64,000 nucleotides of DNA from an uncultured Cohaesibacter sp. (GTDB taxonomy: Bacteria; Pseudomonadota; Alphaproteobacteria; Rhizobiales; Cohaesibacteraceae), in the NCBI RefSeq assembly GCF_963676275.1, contig NZ_OY781091.1, forward strand, positions 4,409,001 to 4,473,000, written 5' to 3'. This document shows positions 35,427 through 44,640 of this stretch, one piece after another. The position numbers were made by a program, and so were the translations under genes. Below the pieces are notes generated by a model, which was given only the letters and a program-made list of their open reading frames with translations, ran no database searches and was not told the DNA's origin. Every line of letters starts with the position of its first letter. Within the stretch, counting starts at the first letter, position 1.

Positions 35427-35757
35427 ACCAACCTCCAGATAGCGGATAATTGCCTTGATCAACGTCACTGTGAGCTGTCGAAGGCGGAATTTCTAGAGCG
35501 CAGGGAGTGTTAATTACAGCATATTTGGGCTAATACTGGAGCCGCAAACGCTTCTGCCCATCCAAGAGAACTATTATCAAGGGTTCGACGGAAGTCATGG
35601 CTGCCCCGAGCCGTCTGCTGTGCAATAACACGCCGCATCAAAAGGGGGGAGCGAACAGCGTGCTGACACAAAAGACACTCTACGCTCTGCAATCAGCCGG
35701 CAAGTTGAGCAGAAAGCCAACCCGGCACAAGACGAAGACGGTTGGAGATAATCGAAA
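35427..35757. other. Gene-free stretch before the peptide-type ABC importer
   Basis: No credible gene in 331 bases. It must hold the promoters of the divergent cupin gene and of the importer. I could not place a confident promoter or operator. Confidence 0.35.
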
Positions 35758-37245
35758 ATGACGAAATCAGCAAGGAATTGGGCTGTCGCCATCGCAATGG
35801 CAACAACTCTGTTCACCTCAGGCGCGCAGGCAGCGCGCACGGATATCGTGCTGGGCGTCCGCCTGGAGCCACCGCATCTGGACCCCACGGCAGGGGCTGC
35901 GGCTGCAATTGACGAAATCACCTATGCCAACATATTCGAAGGCCTGACCCGCATTGACGAGCATGGAGCCGTCAAACCGGCGCTGGCAGAAAGCTGGTCC
36001 ATTTCCGCCGACGGCCTGACCTATGATTTCAAATTGCATGAAGGCGTCAAATTCCACGATGGTACGGATTTCGATGCCGACGACGTGGTCTTCTCGCTCG
36101 ACCGTGCCCGTGGTGAAGCATCGGTAAACGCCCAGAAGGCCCTCTTCGAACCGATCGACACTGTCGTGGCCAAGGACAAATATACCGTAGAGATGACCCT
36201 CAAGCGCCCCACCGGCGCGATGCTGTTCAATCTTGGCTGGGGCGATGCAATCATGGTTGCGTCGGAAAGCGCCGAGAACAACAAGAGCAATCCGGTCGGA
36301 ACCGGCCCCTTCAAGCTGGGCAAATGGATCAAGGGCGATTCCATCACGCTGGTCAGAAATCCCGATTATTGGGGAACGCCAGCCAAACTGGAAAAGGCCA
36401 CCTTCAAGATCGTCGCCGATGCGGCTGCAAGCCTTGCCGCTCTGATGGCTGGCGATGTCGATGCCTTCCCGATCTTTCCGGCTCCGGAAATGCTGGCGCA
36501 ATTTGAAAATGATCCGCGTTTCAAGGTCGTCATCGGCACCACGGAAGGGGAAACCATTCTGGCCATCAACAATGGTGTCAAACCCTTTGATGACATCCGC
36601 GTGCGCAAGGCGCTGGCCTATGCCATCAACCGCCAGTCTCTGATCGATGGCGCCATGTTTGGTTATGGCACCCTGATCGGTTCCCACTTCGCGCCTCACA
36701 ATCCGGCCTATCTCGATCTGTCCCATGTCTATGACTATGATCCGGAAAAGGCCAAGGCGCTGCTCAAGGAAGCCGGGCTCGAGAAGGGCTTCAAGGCCCG
36801 CCTGTTCCTGCCCCCCACCGACTATGCCCGCCGCTCGGGCCTGATCATTGCCTCGGACCTGAAAAAGGTCGGCATCGAGCTGGAAATGATCAATGTCGAA
36901 TGGGCACAGTGGCTGAGCAATGTCTTCAAGGGCAAGGATTATGATCTAACCATCATTTCCCATACCGAACCGATGGATATCGATATCTACGCCCGCGACG
37001 ACTATTATTTCAATTACAAGAGCGATGATTTCAAGGCCATCATCACCAGCCTCAACGCCACGGCCGATGAAGCCAAACGCACCGAACTGTTGCATCAGGC
37101 CCAGAAGAAGCTCAGCGACGATGCCGTCAATAGCTTCCTGTTCCAGCTCGCCAAAACCGGCGTCTGGAATGCCAAGATCAAGGGCCTGTGGGCCAACGCC
37201 CCCATTCAGGCCAATGACCTGACCCAGGTAGAATGGATGGACTAA
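35758..37245 (+). CDS. ABC transporter periplasmic binding protein, peptide/opine class
   Basis: A 495-residue SBP_bac_5 (family 5) solute-binding protein. It has a Sec signal ('MTKSARNWAVAIAMATTLF', cleavage near 'SGAQAA'), then 'VLGVRLEPPHLDPT' and 'ADDVVFSLDRA' typical of the class. It binds peptides, opines or similar in the periplasm. A strong hairpin follows before the permease genes, so it should be made in excess of them. Ligand unknown; no metabolic gene in the unit helps. Confidence 0.92.
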   Translation: MTKSARNWAVAIAMATTLFTSGAQAARTDIVLGVRLEPPHLDPTAGAAAAIDEITYANIFEGLTRIDEHGAVKPALAESWSISADGLTYDFKLHEGVKFHDGTDFDADDVVFSLDRARGEASVNAQKALFEPIDTVVAKDKYTVEMTLKRPTGAMLFNLGWGDAIMVASESAENNKSNPVGTGPFKLGKWIKGDSITLVRNPDYWGTPAKLEKATFKIVADAAASLAALMAGDVDAFPIFPAPEMLAQFENDPRFKVVIGTTEGETILAINNGVKPFDDIRVRKALAYAINRQSLIDGAMFGYGTLIGSHFAPHNPAYLDLSHVYDYDPEKAKALLKEAGLEKGFKARLFLPPTDYARRSGLIIASDLKKVGIELEMINVEWAQWLSNVFKGKDYDLTIISHTEPMDIDIYARDDYYFNYKSDDFKAIITSLNATADEAKRTELLHQAQKKLSDDAVNSFLFQLAKTGVWNAKIKGLWANAPIQANDLTQVEWMD

Positions 37246-37270
37246 CAGACCAATTCGGTTTAAAGACCTT

Positions 37271-37305
37271 CGGGTATGGCGGCAATGATCTGCCATACCC
37301 GTTTT
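37271..37305 (+). terminator. Intra-operon terminator-like hairpin after the binding-protein gene
   Basis: A perfect 10-bp stem (CGGGTATGGC / GCCATACCCG, 11-base loop) followed by TTTT lies between the binding-protein gene and its permease genes. It would let most transcripts stop after the first gene. Confidence 0.8.
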
Positions 37306-37339
37306 CGCATCACTGTCCGGCAGATTGCAGCCCATTGCC

Positions 37340-38296
37340 ATGATCACCTATTCCCTGCGCCGTTTTGCTTCTCTCTGCGTGACCCTCGTGGCGGCCTCGC
37401 TCTTCATTTTCGCTGTCATGGAAGTTCTGCCCGGCGATCCGGCCCAACTGATTCTCGGCATCAATGCGCAGAAAGACACGCTGGCTGCCCTGCGTGAGCA
37501 ACTGGGGCTCAATCTGCCTCTGATCAGCCGCTACTGGCTCTGGATCAGCGGCATGCTGCAAGGGGATTTTGGCACCAGCTACACCTATTCGGTGCCGGTC
37601 ATCGAGCTGATCGGGGAAAGACTGACCGTTTCCTTCCCGCTCGCCCTGATCGCCCTTGCCCTCTCCACGCTGGTAGCCCTGCCTCTGGGCATTTTGGCGG
37701 CCAGCAACCATGGCCGCTGGCCCGATGTCAGCCTGATCAGCGCAACGCAGATTGGCATAGCCATTCCCAATTTCTGGTTTGCCATGCTGCTGGTTCTGAT
37801 TTTCGCGGTCATTCTGGGCTGGTTTCCCTCTGGCGGCTTCCCCGGCTGGGAAGCAGGCCTGTGGCCCGCCTTCAAGGCACTGCTGCTGCCCGCCATCGCG
37901 CTTGCCCTGCCGCAGGCCTCGATCCTTGTGCGCATCATGCGATCCTCAATGCTTGAGGTTTTGCACGAAGACTATATGCGCACTGCCCGCGCCAAGGGGC
38001 TCAATCTGCGCCAGACCCTTGCCCGCCACGGCCTGCGCAATGCCCTCATTCCGGTCATCACCATCATGGGGCTGCAATTTTCCTTCCTGCTGGCCGGAAC
38101 GGTCATCATCGAGAATGTCTTCTCCCTGCCCGGCCTTGGCAGACTGATCTTTCAGGCCATCAACCAGCGCGACCTGATCACGGTAAAGGCTGTCATCATG
38201 CTGCTGGTGGCAACCGTCATATTCGTCAATTTCCTCGTGGACATCACCTATGGCCTGATCGATCCGCGACTGCATCGCAGGCAGATGAGCCAATGA
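37340..38296 (+). CDS. ABC transporter permease, DppB type
   Basis: A 318-residue membrane permease with six hydrophobic helices and the DppB/OppB pattern: 'PGDPAQLILG' in the first periplasmic loop, and the coupling helix 'EDYMRTARAKGLNLRQTLARHGLRNALIPV' that contacts the ATPase. The start at 37340 (MITYSLRRF) is preferred over an in-frame ATG 15 bases upstream. Stop and the next start overlap (ATGA). Confidence 0.93.
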   Translation: MITYSLRRFASLCVTLVAASLFIFAVMEVLPGDPAQLILGINAQKDTLAALREQLGLNLPLISRYWLWISGMLQGDFGTSYTYSVPVIELIGERLTVSFPLALIALALSTLVALPLGILAASNHGRWPDVSLISATQIGIAIPNFWFAMLLVLIFAVILGWFPSGGFPGWEAGLWPAFKALLLPAIALALPQASILVRIMRSSMLEVLHEDYMRTARAKGLNLRQTLARHGLRNALIPVITIMGLQFSFLLAGTVIIENVFSLPGLGRLIFQAINQRDLITVKAVIMLLVATVIFVNFLVDITYGLIDPRLHRRQMSQ

Positions 38297-39192
38297 CCAA
38301 GCCGCATCTCTTCTCGACGGACGCTCACAGATATCGCAGCTTTCTTGCCAAGGGCATGCATTCGCCCTCCTTTGTCATTGGCGGGATCATTACGCTGTTC
38401 TTCGTCGCCATCGCCGTCATCTCCCTGTTCTGGACGCCCCATGACGCGCTTTCGGTCAACATCGCCGAACGGCTCAAGCCGATCAGCGCCAGCCACTGGC
38501 TCGGCACCGACCATTATGGCCATGATCTCTTTTCCATGATCATGCTGGGCGCGCGCAATTCCATCGCCGTGGCCCTTGTCGCCGTTGGCATTGGCGCAGG
38601 CCTCGGCGTGCCGCTGGGCAGTTGGGCTGCGGCCAAGGGGGGCTGGCTCGATGAAGCCATCATGCGCACAGGCGATTTCATCTTCGCCTTCCCCGCCATC
38701 ATTTCGGCCATCATGATCACCGCCCTTGCTGGCCCCGGCGCCATCAATGCCATCATCGCCATCGGCATCTTCAACATTCCGGTCTTTGCCCGTCTGGCCC
38801 GCGGCGCGGCGCTCAGCCTGTGGACGCGGGAATTCATCCTCGCCGCCCGCCTCTCCGGCAAGGGCTCTGCACGTATCACCATCGAGCATATTCTGCCCAA
38901 TATCGCCAATCTGCTGATCGTTCAGGGCACCATTCAATTCTCCCTTGGCATATTGGCCGAAGCGGGCCTCTCTTATGTCGGCCTTGGCACCCAGCCTCCA
39001 ATGCCCAGTTGGGGCAAGATGCTGTCCGAAGCCCAGACATGGCTGATGATGGCGCCCCAGCTGGCCATCATCCCCGGCATGGCGATCATTCTGACCGTGC
39101 TGGGTCTCAATCTTCTGGGCGATGGTCTGCGCGACATGCTCGACCCCAAAATCCGCTCAAGCCTCGATATCGGCGGGAGCAAAGCATCATGA
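38293..39192 (+). CDS. ABC transporter permease, DppC type
   Basis: A 299-residue permease with six hydrophobic helices. 'HWLGTDHYGHDLFSMIMLGARNSI' is the DppC/OppC hallmark and 'TREFILAARLSGKGSARITIEHILPN' is the ATPase-coupling loop. It overlaps both neighbours by 4 bases. It pairs with the DppB-type protein to form the channel of the importer. Confidence 0.93.
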   Translation: MTKPHLFSTDAHRYRSFLAKGMHSPSFVIGGIITLFFVAIAVISLFWTPHDALSVNIAERLKPISASHWLGTDHYGHDLFSMIMLGARNSIAVALVAVGIGAGLGVPLGSWAAAKGGWLDEAIMRTGDFIFAFPAIISAIMITALAGPGAINAIIAIGIFNIPVFARLARGAALSLWTREFILAARLSGKGSARITIEHILPNIANLLIVQGTIQFSLGILAEAGLSYVGLGTQPPMPSWGKMLSEAQTWLMMAPQLAIIPGMAIILTVLGLNLLGDGLRDMLDPKIRSSLDIGGSKAS

Positions 39193-40829
39193 GCCTCCTG
39201 ACGCTGGACAAAGTCAGCCTCACCATCGGCGACAAACCCATATTGAAGGATATCTCCTTCTCGCTCGAGCCCGGCCAATGCCTTGGACTGGTGGGAGAAT
39301 CTGGCTCTGGCAAGAGCCTGACGGCGCTCTCCATCATGCAGCTTCTGCCGCGCCAGAGCCAGCTTTCCGGCTCCATCCAACTGGCAGGGGAAAATCTGGC
39401 AGACCTGTCCGAACGCCAGCTTTGCGGCTGGCGCGGCAACCGCATGGGCATGATCTTTCAGGAGCCGATGACAGCGCTCAATCCGCTCAAGGCCATCGGC
39501 GCTCAGGTGGAAGAATGCATCCTCCAGCATAGTCCGATGACCCGTCATGAAGCGCAACAGCAGGCACGAAAGCAGCTGGAACGGGTCGGCCTCAACTCCG
39601 CAACCGTCGCCCCGGACCGCTTCCCGCACCAGCTTTCCGGCGGCCAGCGTCAACGCGTGGTCATCGCCATGGCCATCGCCATGAAGCCGGATCTGATCAT
39701 CGCGGATGAGCCGACCACGGCGCTCGATGTCACCTCACAGGCCGAAATCCTGCAATTGCTGCGCACCCTGATGAGCGAGGATCAGTCGGCCCTGATGCTG
39801 ATCTCCCACGATCTCGCCGTCGTCGCCGACATGGCCCATGCCATCGCCATCATGAAGAAGGGCAGGATCGTCGAGCATGGCCCGCTTCCCGACCTGTTCG
39901 ATGCCCTCAACCATCCTTACAGCAAAAAGCTGTTCGAAGCTTCGACCCACAAGCCCAAGCGGCAGAAGCCGCCGGTCTTCAGCGATGATCCGTCGCTTGA
40001 ACCGCTCACTCCGGTTCTTTCGGCCAGTTCCGTGTTGCGCACCTATCCGCTGCCACGCCAGTTCCCCTCTTTAAGGCGCAGAAGCACGCGCGCCGTCGAT
40101 GGTGTAGATCTGACCATTCACAAAGGCCAGAGCATTGGTCTGGTTGGCGAATCCGGCTGCGGAAAATCCACCCTCGCCCGCACGCTTCTAGGGCTTGAGG
40201 CCCCGCAGGCCGGTGAAATCCGCGTCGGTCGCCATGATCCCTATTCGGCCAACAGACAGGATCTGCAACAGGTCCGGCGCGACATCCAGATCGTCTTTCA
40301 GGACCCCAACGGCTCCTTCAACCCCCGCCACAAGATCGGCCGCTCCATCGCCGAACCGCTCTATCTGTTCCAAAGGGAAGTGAGCCGCGAGGAACGGGAC
40401 GAACGCATCGCCTCCAGCCTCAAACAGGTAGGCCTTGCCGCAGAAGACGCCGAGAAATTCCCCCATGAATTTTCCGGTGGTGAACGCCAGCGCATCGCCA
40501 TCGCTCGTGCCCTCATCACCCGTCCGCGCCTGATCATCGCCGACGAACCCGTCTCGGCCCTTGATGTCTCCATCCGCGCCCAGATACTCGATCTCTTCAC
40601 CGATCTGCGCGACCGGCTCGATCTGTCCTATCTCTTCATCAGCCACGACCTCTCCGTCGTGCGCGCCGTCACCGATGAAGTCATGGTCATGTATCGCGGC
40701 AAGATCATCGAGCGCGGCCGCACCGAAACAGTGTTCCAGACCCCGCAGCAGCCCTACACCCGCACCCTCATCAAAGCCGCCCCCGACCTGCACAAAACCA
40801 TCGCCAGAAGACGCAAAGAGGCTGAGTAG
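39189..40829 (+). CDS. Fused double ABC ATPase, DppD-DppF type
   Basis: A 546-residue protein with two complete ABC domains. The first (about 1-245) has Walker A 'GESGSGKSLTALS', signature 'LSGGQRQRV' and Walker B 'LIIADEPTTALDVT'; the second (about 290-540) has 'GESGCGKSTLARTL', 'FSGGERQRIAIARA' and 'LIIADEPVSALDVS'. Both carry the peptide-importer C-terminal extension. Fusion of the D and F subunits is common for this class (GsiA-like). The ATG overlaps the preceding permease stop. It closes the importer operon. Confidence 0.94.
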   Translation: MSLLTLDKVSLTIGDKPILKDISFSLEPGQCLGLVGESGSGKSLTALSIMQLLPRQSQLSGSIQLAGENLADLSERQLCGWRGNRMGMIFQEPMTALNPLKAIGAQVEECILQHSPMTRHEAQQQARKQLERVGLNSATVAPDRFPHQLSGGQRQRVVIAMAIAMKPDLIIADEPTTALDVTSQAEILQLLRTLMSEDQSALMLISHDLAVVADMAHAIAIMKKGRIVEHGPLPDLFDALNHPYSKKLFEASTHKPKRQKPPVFSDDPSLEPLTPVLSASSVLRTYPLPRQFPSLRRRSTRAVDGVDLTIHKGQSIGLVGESGCGKSTLARTLLGLEAPQAGEIRVGRHDPYSANRQDLQQVRRDIQIVFQDPNGSFNPRHKIGRSIAEPLYLFQREVSREERDERIASSLKQVGLAAEDAEKFPHEFSGGERQRIAIARALITRPRLIIADEPVSALDVSIRAQILDLFTDLRDRLDLSYLFISHDLSVVRAVTDEVMVMYRGKIIERGRTETVFQTPQQPYTRTLIKAAPDLHKTIARRRKEAE

Positions 40830-41104
40830 GACGTGCAAAACTGATGGTGATGCATGTCGGGAATGCGGACATTTGAGACATTAGCTGCGGAGCCGAAATT
40901 TCATAGCGCGGTGTGAGCTTCCGGCAAAACGGGCGGATTGCGGTCATTCCCGTAGATGCGAGAGATTTGATGCCGCAGGCTAAAGCTGCCATTCAAGAGA
41001 CCTCGAGGCACATCTAGACTGTGGCCGAGTTCGGGCGGAGAGTAGAATTTCGATGCGGTCAAAACGAATGGCCAGAATGGGGCTGAAATCGGCAAAAATA
41101 TATT
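40830..41104. other. Non-coding left flank of the A+T-rich island
   Basis: No credible gene. The stretch has an odd base pattern rich in short ATGCGGAC- and GGAATG-like words. AAAGCTGCCATTC at 40982-40994 reappears, inverted and with one change, on the right flank at 42775-42787. This may be a degenerate mobile or intergenic element. Confidence 0.4.
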
Positions 41105-42028
41105 TCAATCTTTCCAGAGACGTTCATCCGCTACCGCCAGAATGTCGTGGGAAAGCACGGGATCTGAAAGTACCATTTCAGCCCATTTTAATGTGTCTGG
41201 GCTTGGGTACATGAGTTTGCCGATCGCGCCAGCGTCATTTACCCAAATTTCTTCCCTCATAAGCCTTTGTTCTTTAGCAACTTTTAGAGTTTTAAGAATT
41301 TCCGTTCCAAGTAAAGAGAACGAAATAAAATTACGCGGATCTGTTCTATATTCCATTATGGTTCGGATGTTTCTTGCAAATGAGGCAACTAGAATTGAGG
41401 ACGCTGTTTCATAGATGCTATATCCACTGCCTAAAGATAGCTCGACAACAGATTTACCATAATCTGTCAGCTTATATCCAAGTTCCAGCAAAATTTCTTT
41501 AACTTCCAATACTGGGTCAGAATTTGAAATTTGAGCTTCACTATTGAAGCGCTCATTGAGCGGATTTACAAATAGGCGCTTTGCTAAGATTAAAGGAAAT
41601 TCATTTGCCATCAATCCTTGTGAAACAGCTTCAAATTTTGCTTGCTCAATTAGATCACGATCACTTGGATCGGTTTTTCCCATGAGCGCTAAAGCAACAA
41701 TCTGGCCATTGTTTACACCCTTATCAAAATCTGCTTGCATGGGCTTTTCATTGGCTAGATCGGCGAAATTGCGTGCTAAAGCCACACCATCCATGTTGGA
41801 CAATGCTGAGAATGTATCTTGTAGGACACAGCCCTTTTCTGTCAGGTTTAACCGGTTTGCACTCAAGACAAACGATACTATGCCTATCATCCCTCCAAAA
41901 AAACCTAGGACAAATTTATCTTGCCAAAAATCTGCTGGGATTCCGAAGTTACTCTGGTAAATGCCATACGGCATTCGAACCAAATCAATAGTTTGCTTTG
42001 TAACTTTTTTCCTTACTCCTCCAAACAT
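41105..42028 (-). CDS. Unknown membrane-anchored protein of the A+T-rich island
   Basis: A 307-residue protein I do not recognise. The start at 42028 is set by GGAGGG 7 bases upstream; the frame continues to 42154 without a site. After a basic N-terminus ('GVRKKVTKQTIDLVRMPYGIY') comes one membrane segment (about 38-57), then a soluble, mostly helical region of 250 residues with many Leu, Asn and acidic residues ('VALARNFADLANEKPMQADFDKGVNNGQIV', 'KEILLELGYKLTDYGKSVV'). Base composition is far richer in A+T than the surroundings, a sign of transfer. It is divergent from the 127-residue gene next to it. Confidence 0.7.
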   Translation of the reverse strand: MFGGVRKKVTKQTIDLVRMPYGIYQSNFGIPADFWQDKFVLGFFGGMIGIVSFVLSANRLNLTEKGCVLQDTFSALSNMDGVALARNFADLANEKPMQADFDKGVNNGQIVALALMGKTDPSDRDLIEQAKFEAVSQGLMANEFPLILAKRLFVNPLNERFNSEAQISNSDPVLEVKEILLELGYKLTDYGKSVVELSLGSGYSIYETASSILVASFARNIRTIMEYRTDPRNFISFSLLGTEILKTLKVAKEQRLMREEIWVNDAGAIGKLMYPSPDTLKWAEMVLSDPVLSHDILAVADERLWKD

Positions 42029-42305
42029 GTCTAACCCTCCGCGAGAAGAAAAATAATTTTGTTCAAAATAGAGATTTCTACTTTTGGTAGCAAACTGTGC
42101 TTTAGTGTTCTGAATGAATATACTGGCTTCATCTGAATTTAGGGATACGACCAAAGCGAAGTTTAAACTAATAACTTGAGGCCTATGGGCCGTCTTCTAC
42201 GAGCCCTTAATTGCTGTTCCACAGAAGCTATTTATCGCAAGTCCACTTCCTCAGCGCAGACATTCCGTGCTAACTGGTAACAATCTATCGATTGGAGGTT
42301 AGGCT

Positions 42306-42689
42306 ATGACGCATCTGAGAGTGAGAGGGCTCCCACCCAACGATTCAGGCCGGCTACTTGTACGCCTTAATTCAAAGTATCGAGCAGGCATTCCGCGCTA
42401 TGGTATCGCATTGATAACAAATCAGGCCAACAAGAAGTCCGTTAAAGCACTGGTTCTTGGACATGATAAACAAACCGCCATCTATATGCCGTATGATATC
42501 AGAGATGCTCTTTGCGTAGAAAAGGATGGCTTCCTTGAATTTACAATTCAAAAAGTCGGATGGGTAGGAAAGATTTGTTGGCTTCTTACGACACTAGATC
42601 CTGCTGTTCGTATCCCAGCTTGGCTCGCGCTATTATCTATATGTTTGGGTGTCTTAGGAGTTGCTCTTTCCCTGTTTAGTTTGAAGTGA
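42306..42689 (+). CDS. Small membrane-tailed protein with AbrB-like core
   Basis: A 127-residue protein. Residues about 45-85 ('KALVLGHDKQTAIYMPYDI' and 'RDALCVEKDGFLEFTIQKVG') resemble the swapped-hairpin fold of AbrB-type proteins, whose pattern is I-P-x-x-[IL]-R-x-x-L-x-[IV]-x-x-x-D. The C-terminus (about 101-125) is a single hydrophobic helix. The N-terminal half ('LRVRGLPPNDSGRLLVRLNSKYRAG') is basic. ATG follows a strong GGAGG. It is A+T rich and divergent from the 307-residue gene; their leaders share GGAGG(G)TTAG. Function unknown; the AbrB comparison is mine and not proven. Confidence 0.68.
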   Translation: MTHLRVRGLPPNDSGRLLVRLNSKYRAGIPRYGIALITNQANKKSVKALVLGHDKQTAIYMPYDIRDALCVEKDGFLEFTIQKVGWVGKICWLLTTLDPAVRIPAWLALLSICLGVLGVALSLFSLK

Positions 42690-43014
42690 AAAATATCACG
42701 CGACTGCATAACGATGAATGTCGAAAAGGTCTGCAGAGCCGTTGTTTCCTATGCTTCAATGTTGCAGCATCAACGAACGGCAGCTTTTGGGAAGCGCGTC
42801 GGAGCCGCCCTTGATCAATCGAACGCCGGCTTTGGGCCGCGTTTTCTGGCCCCCGTTGTAGCATCAGCGCATGATCCTTCAATTCAAAGGTCTCTAATGG
42901 GCTCCAAACAGACCTTCTAAAAACAGTCGTCCAACAAAAAGGGAAAAACCCGCCGGATTGCTCCGGCGGGCTGAATTTTTACCTTTTAAAACCGCTCTTA
43001 TGCCTATTGGGCGC
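42690..43014. other. Right flank of the A+T-rich island, no gene
   Basis: Frames on both strands are open but short and look random. GAACGGCAGCTTT at 42775-42787 is the inverted partner of the left-flank word. The last 70 bases hold the pgi terminator. Confidence 0.4.
42944..42970 (-). terminator. Rho-independent terminator after pgi
   Basis: On the minus strand a perfect 9-bp stem (CCCGCCGGA / TCCGGCGGG, 4-base loop) is followed by TTTTT, about 45 bases past the pgi stop. Confidence 0.9.
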
Positions 43015-44640
43015 CTATTTGGCGCGGTAGGCCTTGAGGCGGTCGAGGATGGCCGGGTCGCCCTCACCGCGTTCGGCGGATTTGACGGCCGGGGCCAGCT
43101 TGCTGGCCAGTTCCTTGCCAAGCTCAACGCCCCACTGGTCATAGCTGTTCACACCCCAGACGACGCCCTGAACGAAAACCTTGTGTTCATAAAGCGCAAT
43201 CAGGCGGCCGAGCATTTTCGGCGTCAGCTGATCATAAAATAGCAGCGAGGTTGGACGGTTGCCCGGAAAGACCTTGTGCGGCACGAGGGTTGCCACTTCC
43301 TCAGGCGTTTTGCCCGAAGCTTCCAGCTGCGCTCTTGCCTCATCGGCTGTGCGGCCAAAGGCCAGCGCCTCCACCTGAGCAAAGCAGTTGGAAAGCAGCA
43401 ATTCATGCTGCCCCTCGTCGGCGTCCGTCGGCTTGGCCGCCACGAGGAATTCGCATGGAATGATATCATGGCCCTGATGCAGTTCCTGATAAAAGGCATG
43501 CTGACCGTTGGTGCCCGACTGCCCCCAGATGACCGGACCGGAAGAGCGCAGGATGTCAGAACCATCGCGGCGCACCCGCTTACCGTTGGATTCCATATCC
43601 AGCTGCTGCAGGAAGGCGGAGAAACATTCAAGCCGCTGGTCATAAGGCAGAACGGCAACCGAGCTGCACGCCCAGATATTGCGATACCATAGCCCCAGAG
43701 CGGCCAGCAGCATCGGCAAATTCTGACGGAAGGGCGCGGTTTCGAAATGCTGGTCCATCGAGCGGGCTCCGGCGAGGAACTCCTCAAAGCCTTCCGGCCC
43801 GATGGCGATCATCACCGGCAGGCCGATGGCCGACCAGACCGAATAACGCCCGCCGACCCAGTCCCAGAATTCAAACATCCGCTCGGTGCTGATGCCAAAG
43901 CCTTCCACGCCTTCCTTGTTGGTGGAAAGGGCGGCAAAATGATCCCCGACCGCCTCTTCGCCAAGGGCAGCCACAAGCCAGGCCTTGGCGGCGCGGGCGT
44001 TGGTCATGGTTTCCTGCGTGGTGAAGGTTTTCGAGGCCACCAGAAACAAGGTACGGGCCGGATCCAGCACCTTGAGCGTATCGCCCATATGCGCGCCATC
44101 GACGTTGGAGACGAAATGCACCCGTGGCCCGTCATGAAAGGCAGCAAGCCCCGCCGTTACCATATGCGGCCCAAGGTCGGAGCCGCCAATGCCGATATTG
44201 ACCACATCGGTAAAGGGTTTGCCATCTCTGGCCGCAATAGCCCCCTCGCGCACGCCCTTGGCAAAAGCGTAGAGCCGCTCCTTAACGGCATTCACATCCG
44301 CTACGATGGCCTGCCCATTGACCACAAGATCCTCGCTGACGCTGCCGCGCAAGGCGATATGCAGCACGGAACGATTTTCCGTATTGTTGATGGCAACGCC
44401 AGCCTTCATTTCGGCATAACGCTCCGCCACTCCGGCCTGCAGCATGAGATTTTCAAGCAGCATCAGGGTTTTGTCCTGGATGCGGTTGCGCGAATAGTCA
44501 AGCGTCAGGCACCCGTCCATTTCTGCGGAATAGCGATTGAACCTGTCCCCGTCCTCAGCGAAGGCTGAACGCAGGGTAAAATCCGACAATTCCTGACGAT
44601 GGCGGACCAGATCGGACCAGACGACTTCCAGAGAGCTCAT
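43015..44640 (-). CDS. pgi: Glucose-6-phosphate isomerase
   Basis: A 541-residue sugar isomerase that interconverts glucose 6-phosphate and fructose 6-phosphate. 'NIGIGGSDLGPHMVTAGL' binds phosphate, 'GQSGTNGQHAFYQELHQG' carries the catalytic His, and 'VVWGVNSYDQWGVELGK' is the C-terminal signature with the catalytic Lys. The start at 44640 (MSSLEVVWSD) follows GGGG. It is monocistronic, with its own terminator, and divergent from the AsmA gene. Confidence 0.96.
   Translation of the reverse strand: MSSLEVVWSDLVRHRQELSDFTLRSAFAEDGDRFNRYSAEMDGCLTLDYSRNRIQDKTLMLLENLMLQAGVAERYAEMKAGVAINNTENRSVLHIALRGSVSEDLVVNGQAIVADVNAVKERLYAFAKGVREGAIAARDGKPFTDVVNIGIGGSDLGPHMVTAGLAAFHDGPRVHFVSNVDGAHMGDTLKVLDPARTLFLVASKTFTTQETMTNARAAKAWLVAALGEEAVGDHFAALSTNKEGVEGFGISTERMFEFWDWVGGRYSVWSAIGLPVMIAIGPEGFEEFLAGARSMDQHFETAPFRQNLPMLLAALGLWYRNIWACSSVAVLPYDQRLECFSAFLQQLDMESNGKRVRRDGSDILRSSGPVIWGQSGTNGQHAFYQELHQGHDIIPCEFLVAAKPTDADEGQHELLLSNCFAQVEALAFGRTADEARAQLEASGKTPEEVATLVPHKVFPGNRPTSLLFYDQLTPKMLGRLIALYEHKVFVQGVVWGVNSYDQWGVELGKELASKLAPAVKSAERGEGDPAILDRLKAYRAK

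Noticed and set aside
40771-41095. Two overlapping short minus-strand frames after the ABC importer
   Set aside because: No ribosome site or domain; they overlap the importer end and look like chance frames in a low-complexity flank.
42676-42920. Short frames on both strands beside pgi, considered as a transposase remnant
   Set aside because: No transposase motif could be read in any frame; reported only as a non-coding flank.
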